A DNA stretch of 48,053 nt from contig NW_020290103.1 in assembly GCF_003144195.1 (NCBI RefSeq), positions 1 through 48,053 on the forward strand. The letters run 5' to 3'. A program made the translations under genes and the position numbers. Numbering within the stretch: position 1 is the first letter of the stretch; each line of letters begins with the position of its first letter. The notes beneath the pieces were generated by a model that was given only the letters and a program-made list of their open reading frames with translations, did not search any database and was not told where the DNA came from. Below, piece by piece: positions 34,888 to 45,702 of this stretch. The DNA comes from Ceraceosorus guamensis (taxonomy: Eukaryota > Basidiomycota > Exobasidiomycetes > Ceraceosorales > Ceraceosoraceae).

Positions 34888-35872
34888 TCTGGTGACAAGA
34901 CGGAAACCAGGGAGCCCCGGAAGAAAAAGAAAAGTTGCGCAAGGCTTCGACAAGCTGAGACCACTGCGCTGAGTCGAAGGCAAGGCGAGTGTGAGACCTC
35001 ATAAACTTGTGCCAGCGTACAAGGCGGGTGAGCGCGGAACGCAGAAGAGCTTCGTGGACGTTTATATACATCAGTCGAACACCATCACGCCACTCGAAGC
35101 ATTACGAGGCAACGAACTTCAACGGTCTCGGTCAAGAGGGCACCGAGAGAATGGCGCAGCGCCGCCTTCAACGAGTGGCGCGATGAGGCTTTGGTCATGG
35201 CAAAGTCAGCGCTTCTCGCTGGAAGCATTCCTTCCACCGAGACGGTCAAGTGGCAAATCGTGGCGTAGTACCATGAACGTCATTTCCGGTTCTTGGTCGT
35301 TCCAGGACCGATCACATTTCGAGATGTCAGCTCGTGGTTGATACCAGAGAGCCCCAATTTGGCTCCGTCGAGGACGGAAAAGTGAATTCGAGCTGTGAAC
35401 TCCGCAAATGGAGTATAAGAGTCTGATGAAGGATGATCTTTTAAACGACGATAATGCAGCAGTCACGAGGAGTGGCGCGCTCGATTCCCGCGAGCTTGCG
35501 CCCAAGAAGCGCGTCTGGGAATTTTTGCGGGGACGCGCAGGGTCACGAGTGATGTGGGTCTGTCACGTGATCCATGATTCCAAGGTTCTTCGCAGCGACG
35601 CACACCAGGCAGCACGTACACCTCTCATACATGATCACAGCAGCGCTTTAGGAGGACCACTTGACTCGCCTCTCAACCACCATACCACACACCGCTTCCA
35701 ACATCCGTTCTCCCGTAGATCGCACCTCGCCCCGGCCTTCATCCTTGCCTTTCCGTCCCGATCTCCAAGCACAGCTGGCAGAGACGTGAAATCACCCATC
35801 AGCGCGCCCTTCTCTGCGCTAGCATTTGCACTTGCACTTGCGGACCTCACGCCACGCGGCAGAGAGCTCGAG
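34888..35872. promoter_or_regulatory. Divergent region between secreted protein gene and SNU114
   Basis: About 985 bases separate the two start codons, so both promoters should lie here. TCACGTGATCC at about 35563-35573 contains a CACGTG E-box, and a TTTATATACATC stretch lies at about 35058. No other gene is evident; the SNU114 frame stays open upstream to 35408 but reads like leader sequence. Confidence 0.5.
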
Positions 35873-38800
35873 ATGGACGACTACGACGAGTTTGGAAATT
35901 ATATCGGAGCGCTTTCTGACTCTGACGACGACGCTTCGTCTTACGGGGGAGGCGAGGCGGCTGTCGGTGCCGGTGCCGGCGCGAGCGCAGGGGGAAGGTA
36001 TGGCCAAGGAGATTCACCTGCTCCATTAGCCGGCTTCGACGATGAGGATGAGGAGGCAATGGACGAAGATGATACGGGCGCAGGTGCGAGCGGTGCACTG
36101 ATGAGGATCGACGAGTCAGCGAGCAACGCAGTGGTGCTGCACGAAGACAAAAAGTACTACCCTTCCGCCAACGAAGTGTACGGCGAAGATGTGGAAGCGT
36201 TGGTGCAAGAAGAAGATACTCAACCCCTCACTCAACCCATCGTAGAACCGGTCAAAGTGCGGAAATTCAACATAGAGGAGAAAGGTTTGCCGCAGACGCG
36301 GTTCGAGAGGGAATTCATGATGAACCTCATGAATTTCCCTGAAATGGTCAGAAACGTCGTCGTGGCGGGTCACCTGCACCACGGCAAGACTAGCTTGCTG
36401 GACATGCTTGTACAGCAGACTCATGTTATGCCGATCGACACGGACAGGCAGGTGAGCAAGAGGTAGGGTAGAGGCAGCTAGACAGACGAGCAAGCGGCCC
36501 AGTGCCGTGCCACCTGCACGCATACACGCATACAAGCTGACGTTGTGTTGCCGCCTTTGGCCAGGAACGCTATACGGACATCTCCGAGCTGTCAAGATCG
36601 CGTGGCATCTCGCTCAAGTCCGCTCCTCTGTCCCTCGTGCTGCCTACAACCCGCGGCAAGTCGCATCTGGTCAATCTGCTAGACACGCCAGGTCACCCCA
36701 ACTTTCTGGACGAGGTGGCTGCCAGCACCAGAGCTGCGGATGGCGTGGTCCTCGTCGTGGATGTCATTGAAGGTGTTATGATAGGCGCTGAAAAAATTAT
36801 TGAGCACGCGATCGTGAGTGCCGCCGCGGCTGCTATTCTTGATCTAAAAGTTGGGAGGTGCATCTGACCAGACCTTTGCTCCTCGTTCGTCCAACCCGCA
36901 GCGCGATGGGTTACCCATTGTCCTCGTCCTCAACAAGCTGGACCGCCTCATCTTGGAACTTCGTTTGCCTCCCAGCGAAGCGTACTTCAAGATTCGTCAT
37001 TCCATCGAAGAGGTGAACAATGTGATCGCCCGCTTTGACAAGAACCCAGCTCGCCGTCTAGGACCCGAGCGCGGCAACGTAGCTTTTGCGAGCACGCAGA
37101 CGGGTTGGTGCTTCACCTTGCGGAGTTTTGCCAAGCTGTATTCTGACAAGGTGGATGTCGAAGAGTTTGCCAAGCGCCTTTGGGGCAACATTTACTACTC
37201 CCCCGAGAGTCGCAATTTCAGTCGAAGAGCGGCAGATCCGGAGAGCAAGAGGAGTTTCGTGCACTTCATCTTGGAACCCATCTACAAGATGTACACGCAG
37301 GTACTCTCTTGCGACTCGGACGACCTCAAGAGGACGTTGGCTGGGTTGGGAATCTTCTTCAAGCCGGCAGTGTACAAGATGGACGTGAGACCGCTGCTCA
37401 GACTCGTGCTCAACACATTCTTTGGCAACGCCACGGGCTTGACGGACATCATCGTCGACAACGTTCCCAGCCCTCTGGACGCTGCTAAAAGTAAGATAGA
37501 TCGTATTTGGGTCGGACCTCGCGAAGGACCTCTGTACGAAGGCATGACCACTTGCAACGCCGACGGTCCTCTCGTCGTGGCGGTGTCGAAGTTGTACTCC
37601 ACGACGGACGCGCAGGGTTTTCGAGCGTTTGGCAGGGTGTTGAGCGGCACCGTGCGCAAGGGAGATAGGGTGAGGGTGTTGGGTGAAGGGTTCAGCCAAG
37701 ACGATGATGAGGATATGGCTCTAGCTACCGTCGAGAATGTGTGGGTGAGCGAAACGCGGTATGCTGTGGAAGCCGAAGGCATACCGGCTGGATGCTGGGC
37801 TTTACTTGGAGGCGTGGACTCGAGCATCACCAAGACGGCTACGATAGTGGGAGCCGAAGTACCCCTTGAAGACCTTCACATCATCGCTCCGATCTCGCAC
37901 ATCACTCGCTCCATTCTCAAAATTGCCATTGAGCCCCTCGTACCTTCCGAGCTGCCGAAGATGCTCGAGGGATTGAGAAAGGTCAACAAGAGCTATCCTT
38001 TGGCGATCACCAAGGTGGAAGAGAGCGGAGAACATATCGTGCTTGGAACGGGAGAGCTGTACCTCGATTGCATCCTGCACGACTTGAGAAAGTTGTATGC
38101 GGAGATGGAAATCAAGGTCAGCGATCCCGTTGTGCGCTTTGCCGAAACGGTGATCGAGACGAGCGCCGTCAAGTGCTATGCGGTCACGCCCAACAAAAAG
38201 TGAGTCGGATAAGATGGCCGAGGTCTGCGTGTGGGCAGGGGACTTACATGGGAAACATCTCAACGATGAATGACAGGAACAAGATCACGGTGATTGCTGA
38301 GCCCCTCGACAAGGGTTTGGCAGAGGACATTGAACAAGGTCGGATCAACATACGGATGCCTCCGAAAGAGCTAGGCAAATATCTGCAGCAGGTGAGCAAC
38401 ATATCTTGTTCGTGTCCTGCGCCAAGAGCACTGACCCTTTTCGACTTTGGCCTGTCGGTAGCAATACGACTGGGATTTGCTGGCATCTCGATCTGTCTGG
38501 GCCTTTGGTCCTGAGGACAATGGTCCGAACATACTTGTGGACGATACCTTGCCAGACGAAGTGGACAAGAAGCAATTGTACAGTATTCGGGAGTCTATTC
38601 GGCAAGGTTTCCAGTGGGGTACTAGGGAAGGACCGCTGGCAGATGAGCCCATCAGGAACGTCAAGTTCAGAATCCTTCACGCCGAGATCGCACCAGAGGC
38701 TATACATCGAGGAGGAGGACAAGTCATCCCTACAGCTCGAAGGGTATGCTACGCCGCCCTGCTGCTCGCCACTCCTCGTCTGATGGAGCCCATCTGCTAC

Positions 38801-39320
38801 GTGGAAGTGCAAGCTCCAGTGGATTGCGTCGCGGCGGTATACACGGTCTTGGCGCGCAGGAGAGGTCACGTGACTCAAGATGTTCCCAAACCTGGCTCGC
38901 CACTCGTCACTGTCAAGGCCTTCATCCCCGTCTTGGACGCCAACGGTTTCGAGACGGACCTCAGAACGCAGACGCAAGGTCAAGCATTCTGTCTACAAAT
39001 CTTTAGCCATTACGCCGTCCTACCGGGCGACCCCTTGGATAAAACAGTCTCCCTCAGAGCCCTCGAGCCTGCCCGAGCCCTGGAATTGGCCAGAGACGTG
39101 TGTCTGAAGGTGCGAAGAAGAAAGGTGAGTGTGGCTGCGAACCCTCGCACATTGTGAAAAAGGTATGCTTTTGTGCCTTGTGGAGGCAACGCGCTCATAG
39201 TCCCCCTTTTCACTTCTTGACTCCGCACCACAGGGCCTCAACGATAATGTTAGCATCGCCTCTTACCTCGATCAAGACCTCGTCGTTGCGCTTTCCGCCG
39301 GAGGCTACGATTTGAGTTGA
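35873..39320 (+). CDS. SNU114: U5 snRNP GTPase Snu114 (EFTUD2 homolog)
   Basis: Six exons: 35873-36451, 36565-36813, 36902-38199, 38277-38391, 38462-39124 and 39234-39320. Phases agree and donors are GTGAGC or GTGAGT. They give 996 residues, close to the human (972) and yeast (1008) proteins. Snu114 is the EF-2-like GTPase that, with Prp8 and Brr2, controls spliceosome activation and disassembly. DEFGNYIG in the first dozen residues is the family start, followed by the acidic arm. G1 is GHLHHGKTS (166-174), G3 DTPGHPNF (233-240) and G4 NKLD (287-290). RDIL-like, [22 protein letters not shown] and the domain IV/V block ([26 protein letters not shown]) follow EF-2 order. The last exon of 28 codons ends GGYDLS. 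The start at 35873 is the first Met before DEFGNYIG. Convergent with the cyclin gene, 248 bases apart. Confidence 0.97.
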
Positions 39321-39568
39321 AGGGGCGGGGAGAGGGGACAGCGTGCGCAATCAGATGAGCCCCGCTTTGCTTATCGTGTGCTCTGCCTCGTTTGCGATCG
39401 AAAGAGTGAAGATGTGATTTTGCGATGAGGTAGTGTACATTTCGAAACAGTTGAGAGATGATACAGCGGGTGATCAAGCGCCTTGAAAAAGGGGTCGCGG
39501 ATTTTGCGCCGCAGAAGGTGCAAGACGACCTTGGAAGTTGAGATCAGCATCCATCCAACCCTCCCGCT

Positions 39569-41722
39569 CTAGTCCGCCTCACCTTCCTCTGGACTTTCAG
39601 ATGCGGGGCGCGGCTGTTTGAGCGTGGGTGACAGAGGAGCTTTGTCCGCGCGAGCAAGACCTGCAGCGGGCGATGTATGCTGCGTTGGCGCCGACGATTG
39701 GCCAGCTGAGGCCACTTCTTTGGGAGCGCCAAATGGAGCCAAATGTCTCCCAAGGCCATGCCTTGAAGGAGGTCTGGTGTTCAGCGCGCTCTTCCTCTCC
39801 TCCCTGCCTTCATGAAACGAAGTGTTGGAGCCTTCAAATCCTTCGTTGCCCGTCATTTCAAAGCGTGCTTGCACGTTGGACGGCGTTGTCGTCGTCGTCT
39901 CTCTTGGTAGAGTGCTTTGTCGAAGCGCACTATGCATGCTTCCAGAGGGATGACCCGGCGTGTTGCTGGCCGATTCCATGGGCGTACGGGTAGCCAAGGG
40001 CGTGATGGGTGGAATAGGCGTTCCTTGGCCAGACACGCGCTCAACCGCTTGTTGCACAGTGCTGTCGGGAGGCTCGGAGTGGGGCTGAGAGCCTCCTGAT
40101 GCTAACGCTGCGTGCGCCTGAGCTTGAGCTTGCAGCTCCCTCTGTTGTTGCGCGTAGAAAGCGAGATATGAGGAGACGGATGGAAGTGCCTCTGATCGGC
40201 ACGGGCAGCATACGAATTTGAGCAGCGCAACGTTAGCGTGGTGATAGAGGCATTCGGCAGCCCTTCGAATCGTAGACACAGCGCCGCTCACCTTGCAGCT
40301 CGCTCTCGTCGACGTCGAATGCGTCCAACCATCCCTGACTAGGTTCGTCGATGCCTGGCGTTCGGAAACCTCTTTGAAGCTGGAACTCTTCAGCGAGGAG
40401 CCCCACTGCTGCGCACGCCTCGGAAAACACGCAAGCAGCAAGAATGGGGGCGTCCCAGAAAGTGCAGACCGCATTGTAAAGGCTGTACGAGGAGAGATTG
40501 TGTGCGTCGATTGGTGAGCGTCTGCCAGCTTGCGACTCCGGTCACGTGCTCGATGAAGAATGAGCAGCCTACGTGCTCACCAATTGTTCATGAGTGCCAC
40601 GCTAAGCAGTGTCAGGTCTCTGTCCACGCCGAGTGCTTTGCAGCCCTGGATCAGGTGTTGATGAGGGGCGTCGATGATGAGATCGAAACAAAGAGCTTCC
40701 AGGACTGCCGCTTCGCAATAGCATACACTTTCCCTCCATGCGGCGTATTCCTAAGAGGCTCGATGAGCGACGCGCAGCGCAAGCAGGTCAGCATTCGCGG
40801 GCTCCCTGGCAATGCCCGCTCGTCAAACAAAGAAACTTACCCTGCCCTCGACGTCGACGGTGTAGTTGCCTCTCTCGGCAGCCCTGATGCCCTCTTTGGT
40901 CTTGTCATTCACAGCCATAGTGACAGTCACCAGCTTGTCCGTCCTCCGATGTGATTCCTCCACCTTGCAGGCGAGCCACAACGCTGCTGGGGCGACCTCC
41001 TAGAAGGTCCAAAGAGGCGGGAGGCGAGATGCGTCCGGATCAGCTTGCGAATGAGGTCTTCGAGCAAAAAGCGAGACAAAGGAACCAAGAGGGTTGGGAA
41101 GATCGCTCACATGCACGCTGAAGCTCTCTGGCGCACGCGTGTCCATCGAGCCAGAGTTGACGTGATTCCGCCTGTGATCGCCAGGTGCCAAGATGGTCTT
41201 GCGCATGAAGAAGCGGTGAAAGAAGATGGCGGCTGTGGCCATGACATTCATGCCGCTGCAGTAGTGAGAGTGTGGATGCTCATCAGCTTCAACGGCAAAG
41301 TCGGCGACACAAGGAAAAGTGTGCTTCTCGTATGCGGGCGCACTTGCCAGGCGAACTTACACGCGCAACCCTTCGCCCGTCCTGAAGATCAATCCTACGC
41401 CCTTTGCCCGGAGGTACCTTTCCGTCTCTTGACTCATACCAGCCTTTGCGCTGGGTGTATGCTCCATGTCTGCCGGCCTGAAGAGCCATTGGGGAGCATC
41501 TAGCTTGCGCCCTTCTGGCTGACCGGCCTGGCGCTGTTCCTGCTGCTCAACCTGCGCACTGTGCTCCGTCTCAATGGCCGATGATGCCTTTTCTACACGC
41601 GAGGCACTGGGGTCGCTAGGATTCAAAGACGGGCTGACAGTGGTGTAGGCAGGCGATGTCAGGTGGCTGCCATTGTTGATTGCGCTCGCCTGTGCCGTTG
41701 GAGGAGAAAGGAGTGTGGACAT
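39569..41722 (-). CDS. Ctk2/cyclin K-type cyclin (CTD kinase regulatory subunit)
   Basis: Six exons on the minus strand: 41722-41361, 41255-41111, 40999-40841, 40750-40581, 40482-40292 and 40191-39569. Donors are GTAAGT, GTGAGC, GTAAGT, GTGAGC and GTGAGC. They give 549 residues. Such cyclins activate Ctk1/Cdk9/Cdk12-type kinases that phosphorylate the RNA polymerase II tail. WLFRPADMEHTPSAKAGMSQETE (from Trp79) is the typical entry to the cyclin fold. VGMNVMATAAIFFHRFFMRKT and APAALWLACKVEES with RRTDKL form the first cyclin box, ESVCYCEAAVLEALCFDLIIDAPHQHL the linker and second box, and FWDAPILAACVFSEACAA its conserved helix. The 200-residue C-terminal tail is disordered, with Gln runs and Thr/Ser-Pro sites. 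Ctk2 and cyclin K cannot be separated by eye. Convergent with SNU114. Confidence 0.9.
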
Positions 41723-43598
41723 GTGGAGCAAGTCAATGATGCAGCGATGGTACGCGAGTGGAGAGCGGAAGAGGTTGATGATTAACGTGGAACCCGCACG
41801 ATCGAATGAAGTGCAGTAGGAGCGATCAGATCCACGATGGCATGGGTGCACGCTACCAGCGATGCGGCGATGATGGTGTGGAAGGAGAGCGAGCCGGAAA
41901 TTGCTCGACTATTCTGATTACATCGATTGTGAATGAGGACCGGACCACGAGGGGATGCAGCGGAGGTGGAGAGTCTTGAGTGAGAAGAAAGATCGCGCTG
42001 CCGCTTGGTCGCGTCTGTGCGCGGTGCATGCACACAGGAATCACGTGTCGGCGGACGCGTCAAGAGCGCTTTCTTCCACGACTTTTGGGATGATTCGCTT
42101 CGTCATGGTTTCCGCATCCTCTTGAAGTCACGACTACCGGTACCGGTACCTCGAGGCGGGGGTTTCATTCGGCTTCAAATCAGAATTTCTTGTTTGAATT
42201 TTTCCAAGATTGCACGTATAGCCACAATTTTGCCTCAAATCTGTACCACTAAATCACGAGTGCTGATACCCTTGATGGCACTTTAGCTTTCTTGTCATCG
42301 CACGCGCGCGCTCCTTCTCCGCTTCCGACTATCGTGAATCGCAGCTCAGCTCTAGACATGAGGAGCCTGAGCGCATTCTACAGACCCCGTTTCGTGTCAC
42401 GAGCGATTCCGGAACGCACATGAATGTGACAAGATGGTCCTCGTCCTGTACACCTGATCGCATCGTCTGCTCGGTGTTCACGACGCGAGGCTTGGTGGAA
42501 AGTCATGAGCCGACTTCCAGTCTGAGGTGATGTCCGCACCAGCGCGAAAAGGCCGTGCTGTACGGAGTCAATTGGCAACAAGAGCAGACGTGTATGGCAA
42601 GCCTACTCAAGCACGCATCTAGCCCTACGGTCCTCTTTCCACATGGCAAGTCGGGAATGTTTTAGTCGACGCCTTTGGGCAGAGGGCAGCGGAAGGCGTC
42701 GGAAAGATCACCCACATCGTCTTCTTGAGAGGTACAGACGAACGTCAGTCTGAGTAGCGCCTACACTGCGTGGTCAGTCGGAGCGTCGACGATGTCTCGT
42801 ACAGGGCAAGCTTGGCGTCAACGAAGGTCGAATGCGTTTCGCACTTTGCTTTGTTGATCCTCTACAGTATGCTAATAGCCTCAGCCTCAGCGACCGGAAT
42901 AGTATCGCGGCGTCCAAGGTCACGAGGCAGGCTAGGAAGACTTGCACGTTGGCTGAATCGAGGCGCTAAATACGGAGTGAATACCGAATCACGGCGACCT
43001 GCTTCTCGCATCCATGGAAGAGCAGATACGAGCTGCTGCATGCAGCTGCTCGCCCGAAGAGTTACGAGCGGAGCAATGCTGCGCCTCGGAAAAGTCGGCG
43101 AGTCTTGGTGAGAATGCGCCAATTGCCCCGCCGGCCAACTTTGCGCGTCATCCAACAGTCACGAGTGACGAGTTTATGTAGCGTCTCAAGGTGAGGCTGA
43201 GCCAAGCAGTCCAGTGCACGGACTTGGCCGATGCCAGCAGCGAATGAATCGTCTTTAACAGTCGTGAGCGATATGGCAGTCATGACAGGTGCGGACTGGA
43301 TGTTAATCGTTTGTAAACCAGAAAAGCGGTGCAAATGACGCAGCTGCACAGCGGAAAGGGGGACAGATGCATGGCGTTCAGGTGAGCTTATTTGAATTCG
43401 ACTAGTCCAGCGACGCCACACGCTAAAGAATCTTCTTTCCCCACGTTTCAACGCCCGTCTAGTAAGAATGCTATATAGCGACTAAACTCGCCTAAGCACT
43501 CGATCACACTCACGACTGCTGCTTGTCTTCCCGGGCGAACCCGAATTCGATTTTCAGGCACCACAGTCAGAGTGGACGCGCCAGAGCGAGTCGAGCAG

Positions 43599-43599
<1 letters not shown>

Positions 43600-43634
<35 letters not shown>
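43600..43634. repeat. (AGC)11 triplet repeat
   Basis: About eleven AGC/GCA units in non-coding sequence. They give artificial poly-Cys or poly-Ala frames on the minus strand. Confidence 0.9.
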
Positions 43635-43637
<3 letters not shown>

Positions 43638-44716
43638 GAGCAGCCGCTATAGCGAGCGAGCAAGCAAGCAACCAGCAACAGCAGCTGAGATAGCAGACGG
43701 GGCATTCCGCATGTCGGCGTCTTTTTACAGGCGCATGGCGCATGCATGCACGCACGCATGCAGCGCGGCCATGGTCCGCCAGCAGAATGACATTCAGCAG
43801 CGGAAGAGTAGGCGCGCGCGCGTGATGCACCATTTGCTTGGTGCCCATGCATTCACCATTCGGAGCTAAATTAGCGCGTCACGCCCACAAGACGCACGCA
43901 CGCACGCGCCTTTCGCTGCTTTTCCGCTTCGCATGGCTGCCTCAGTCACGTCGTGTTGTTCGACGATCACATTGGTGAGGCGCCGTCATTGAGCGTGTTG
44001 ACATTCAGCCTTAATCAAGATTGTGGCACCATATCCCGCAAGCCACGAGTCAGTGGCACGCCCTCGCAGCTGAATGGCCCAACATTTCGCCGAATGGATG
44101 ATAGCACTCAGACTGTCCGACTGCACCGCACCTTCGTTGCAGAGACGGTTCTCTTAGCCCCAATCAGCCGTCGCATCTTGGCATTCACGAGTTGTGGCCG
44201 CTGCAAAAGCCAACGTGGGGATGCACGGATGCGCGGCTGCAACATGTGCTGAAAGAGCAATCCCGGGAGCTGGACCTTTGATCACCGTGGCCCCATCGCA
44301 GCGCAGATGCAGATTCGTATGAGCGCACAGCCCTGCTGATCGCGCGCCACAGCTGTCCGCGCGGAACAGTCCAACACCTGACGAAACACCACAGATACTG
44401 CACTTTGAACCGTGCCTCTGCAAGAACCTCCCCTCAAGTACCGTTCGAAGTGCAAAATCGTCACTTGGTCCGCTAGCCAAGGCGATGCAAAATTAGCGTG
44501 GGCGTCAAGGTGTGGTACTCGGCCAAGCTAGCGTCGATAGCAGCTGCCATCGTCGCTTTGCTGTCCTACATGCAACTGTATCTCTCACAACAACACCTCA
44601 CCTTCACGTATCTTCGCGGTCTCCTTCTTGCAGCCCCCGCTACGATGCGGAATGGCCCCCCACTTCGACCGCACCAAGAAGGCGACGTTGATTGGCCATC
44701 ATTGTGCAGCGGCAAG

Positions 44717-44734
44717 TTTTTTTTTTTTTTTTTT
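44717..44734. repeat. Homopolymer T18
   Basis: Eighteen T on the plus strand about 370 bases upstream of the defensin-like start codon. A poly(dA:dT) tract of this kind commonly excludes nucleosomes in fungal promoters; that role is inference. Confidence 0.9.
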
Positions 44735-44946
44735 CTTGCTTCCTTCCGTCGGAGAGCGGTCAGAAACGCAGAGAGCACAGTCATGGGGACAAGTATGGAA
44801 GCTGGGCGGTGTCATGGTCAGCTCCAGCATTCAGTATACGTCATGAAGAGTATGACAGAGGCGGTGCGAGCAACAGTCTTGGTCGAAGGCAAAAGACGAC
44901 GGTCGTGAGGTGTACGTATGGCACGGTCGACGGGATGACCGAAAGG

Positions 44947-44954
44947 TATAAGAA
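44947..44954 (+). promoter_or_regulatory. TATA box of the defensin-like gene
   Basis: TATAAGAA lies 154 bases upstream of the ATG at 45101. Between them is a C/T- and A-rich leader (TTCCTCATCAAAACATTCTCAACCAA type), as in highly expressed fungal genes. The ATG has AAG just before it. Confidence 0.55.
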
Positions 44955-45100
44955 GGGCCCTCGAATCGAACATCCTCTTCCCTCTTTTTTCCTCATCAAA
45001 ACATTCTCAACCAACAAGCTCATCAAAGCAAACTTGAAGCACTCAGCTCTCTAATCGAATCCACTTCGACAATCTAAAACCCAGATTCAAAATTCTCAAG

Positions 45101-45702
45101 ATGAAGTTCTTCGCCATCGCCAGCACTTTCGCCATCGTCGCTGCTTTCGCCAGCGCTGCTGCAGTCGACTCCTCCTTCGAGCTCGTCGAGGCACGCGAGA
45201 CTCCCACCTGCCTCATCGACGGTGCCATTAGCGGTGTGAGTTGCGCTTCGCAGACTGCATCCACGTTCTATGGCCGATGGCGAGCTGCTGACTCTCTGCC
45301 AAATCTCTCTCATCCGCCTCTTTCCCACCGTAGGCCTGCAACCTCAAGTGCGAGCACCGCGGAGCCAAGTCGGGCAGCTGCTCTTCGGGAACTTGCGTCT
45401 GCTCTTACCGCAAGCGTAGCGAGGATGAACACTCGGCCATGATGGCCAAGCGCGCCGAGGACCTGGCAAGCCGAGACTTGGTCCGTCGTCTCTCTTGCCA
45501 AGTCGGAAACATTGGTCCTCTCAACTCTGGAGACGCCCTCTGCTCCGCCTCTTGCCTCGACGCTACGGGCGGAAAGAGTGAGTATGCAGCGCATGCGCTC
45601 CCCTTCTTGTTGCTCATTCGCACACTGACCACACACGCTTCTTGACGCTTCACAGAGGACGGACACTGCAACGAGGACTCGGTCTGCATCTGCAACAAGT
45701 AA
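45101..45702 (+). CDS. Secreted precursor with two tandem defensin-like (CS-alpha-beta) domains
   Basis: Three exons: 45101-45235, 45334-45577 and 45656-45702; both donors are GTGAGT; phases agree; 141 residues. MKFFAIASTFAIVAAFASAAA is a signal peptide. Domain 1 has Cys37, 47, 51, 61, 66 and 68 (C-x9-C-x3-C-x9-C-x4-C-x-C). Domain 2 has Cys100, 115, 119, 131, 137 and 139 (C-x14-C-x3-C-x11-C-x5-C-x-C). Both have the CxxxC...CxC frame of CS-alpha-beta folds, and each has the GxC gamma-core (GSC at 59-61, GHC at 129-131). Every cysteine of the mature part belongs to a domain. The linker holds three basic sites, R71-K72-R73, K84-R85 and R96-R97, the last just before domain 2, as expected for Kex2 cleavage in the Golgi. 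Each domain is split by an intron: intron 1 falls before the CxxxC helix of domain 1, intron 2 between CxxxC and CxC of domain 2. A TATA box and a CT-rich leader suggest strong expression. Antimicrobial or host-directed action is inferred from the fold, not shown. Confidence 0.88.

Larger units (their letters stand above)
41723..45100. other. 3.4 kb gene-free region upstream of the defensin-like gene
   Basis: It holds the cyclin promoter at the left end and the defensin-like gene's promoter at the right. It includes a GGTACC tandem at about 42138-42150, (AGC)11 at 43600-43634, (GCAC/GCAT)n near 43741-43760 and 43895-43910, and T18 at 44717-44734. Open frames are short, without family signals. 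I see no gene and no mobile element. Confidence 0.5.

Noticed and set aside
39125-39233. Stop of SNU114 shortly after 39124 by reading through the last intron
   Set aside because: The reading past RRRK into the intron ends soon, while splicing at GTGAGT/CACAG adds the conserved C-terminal exon ending GGYDLS.
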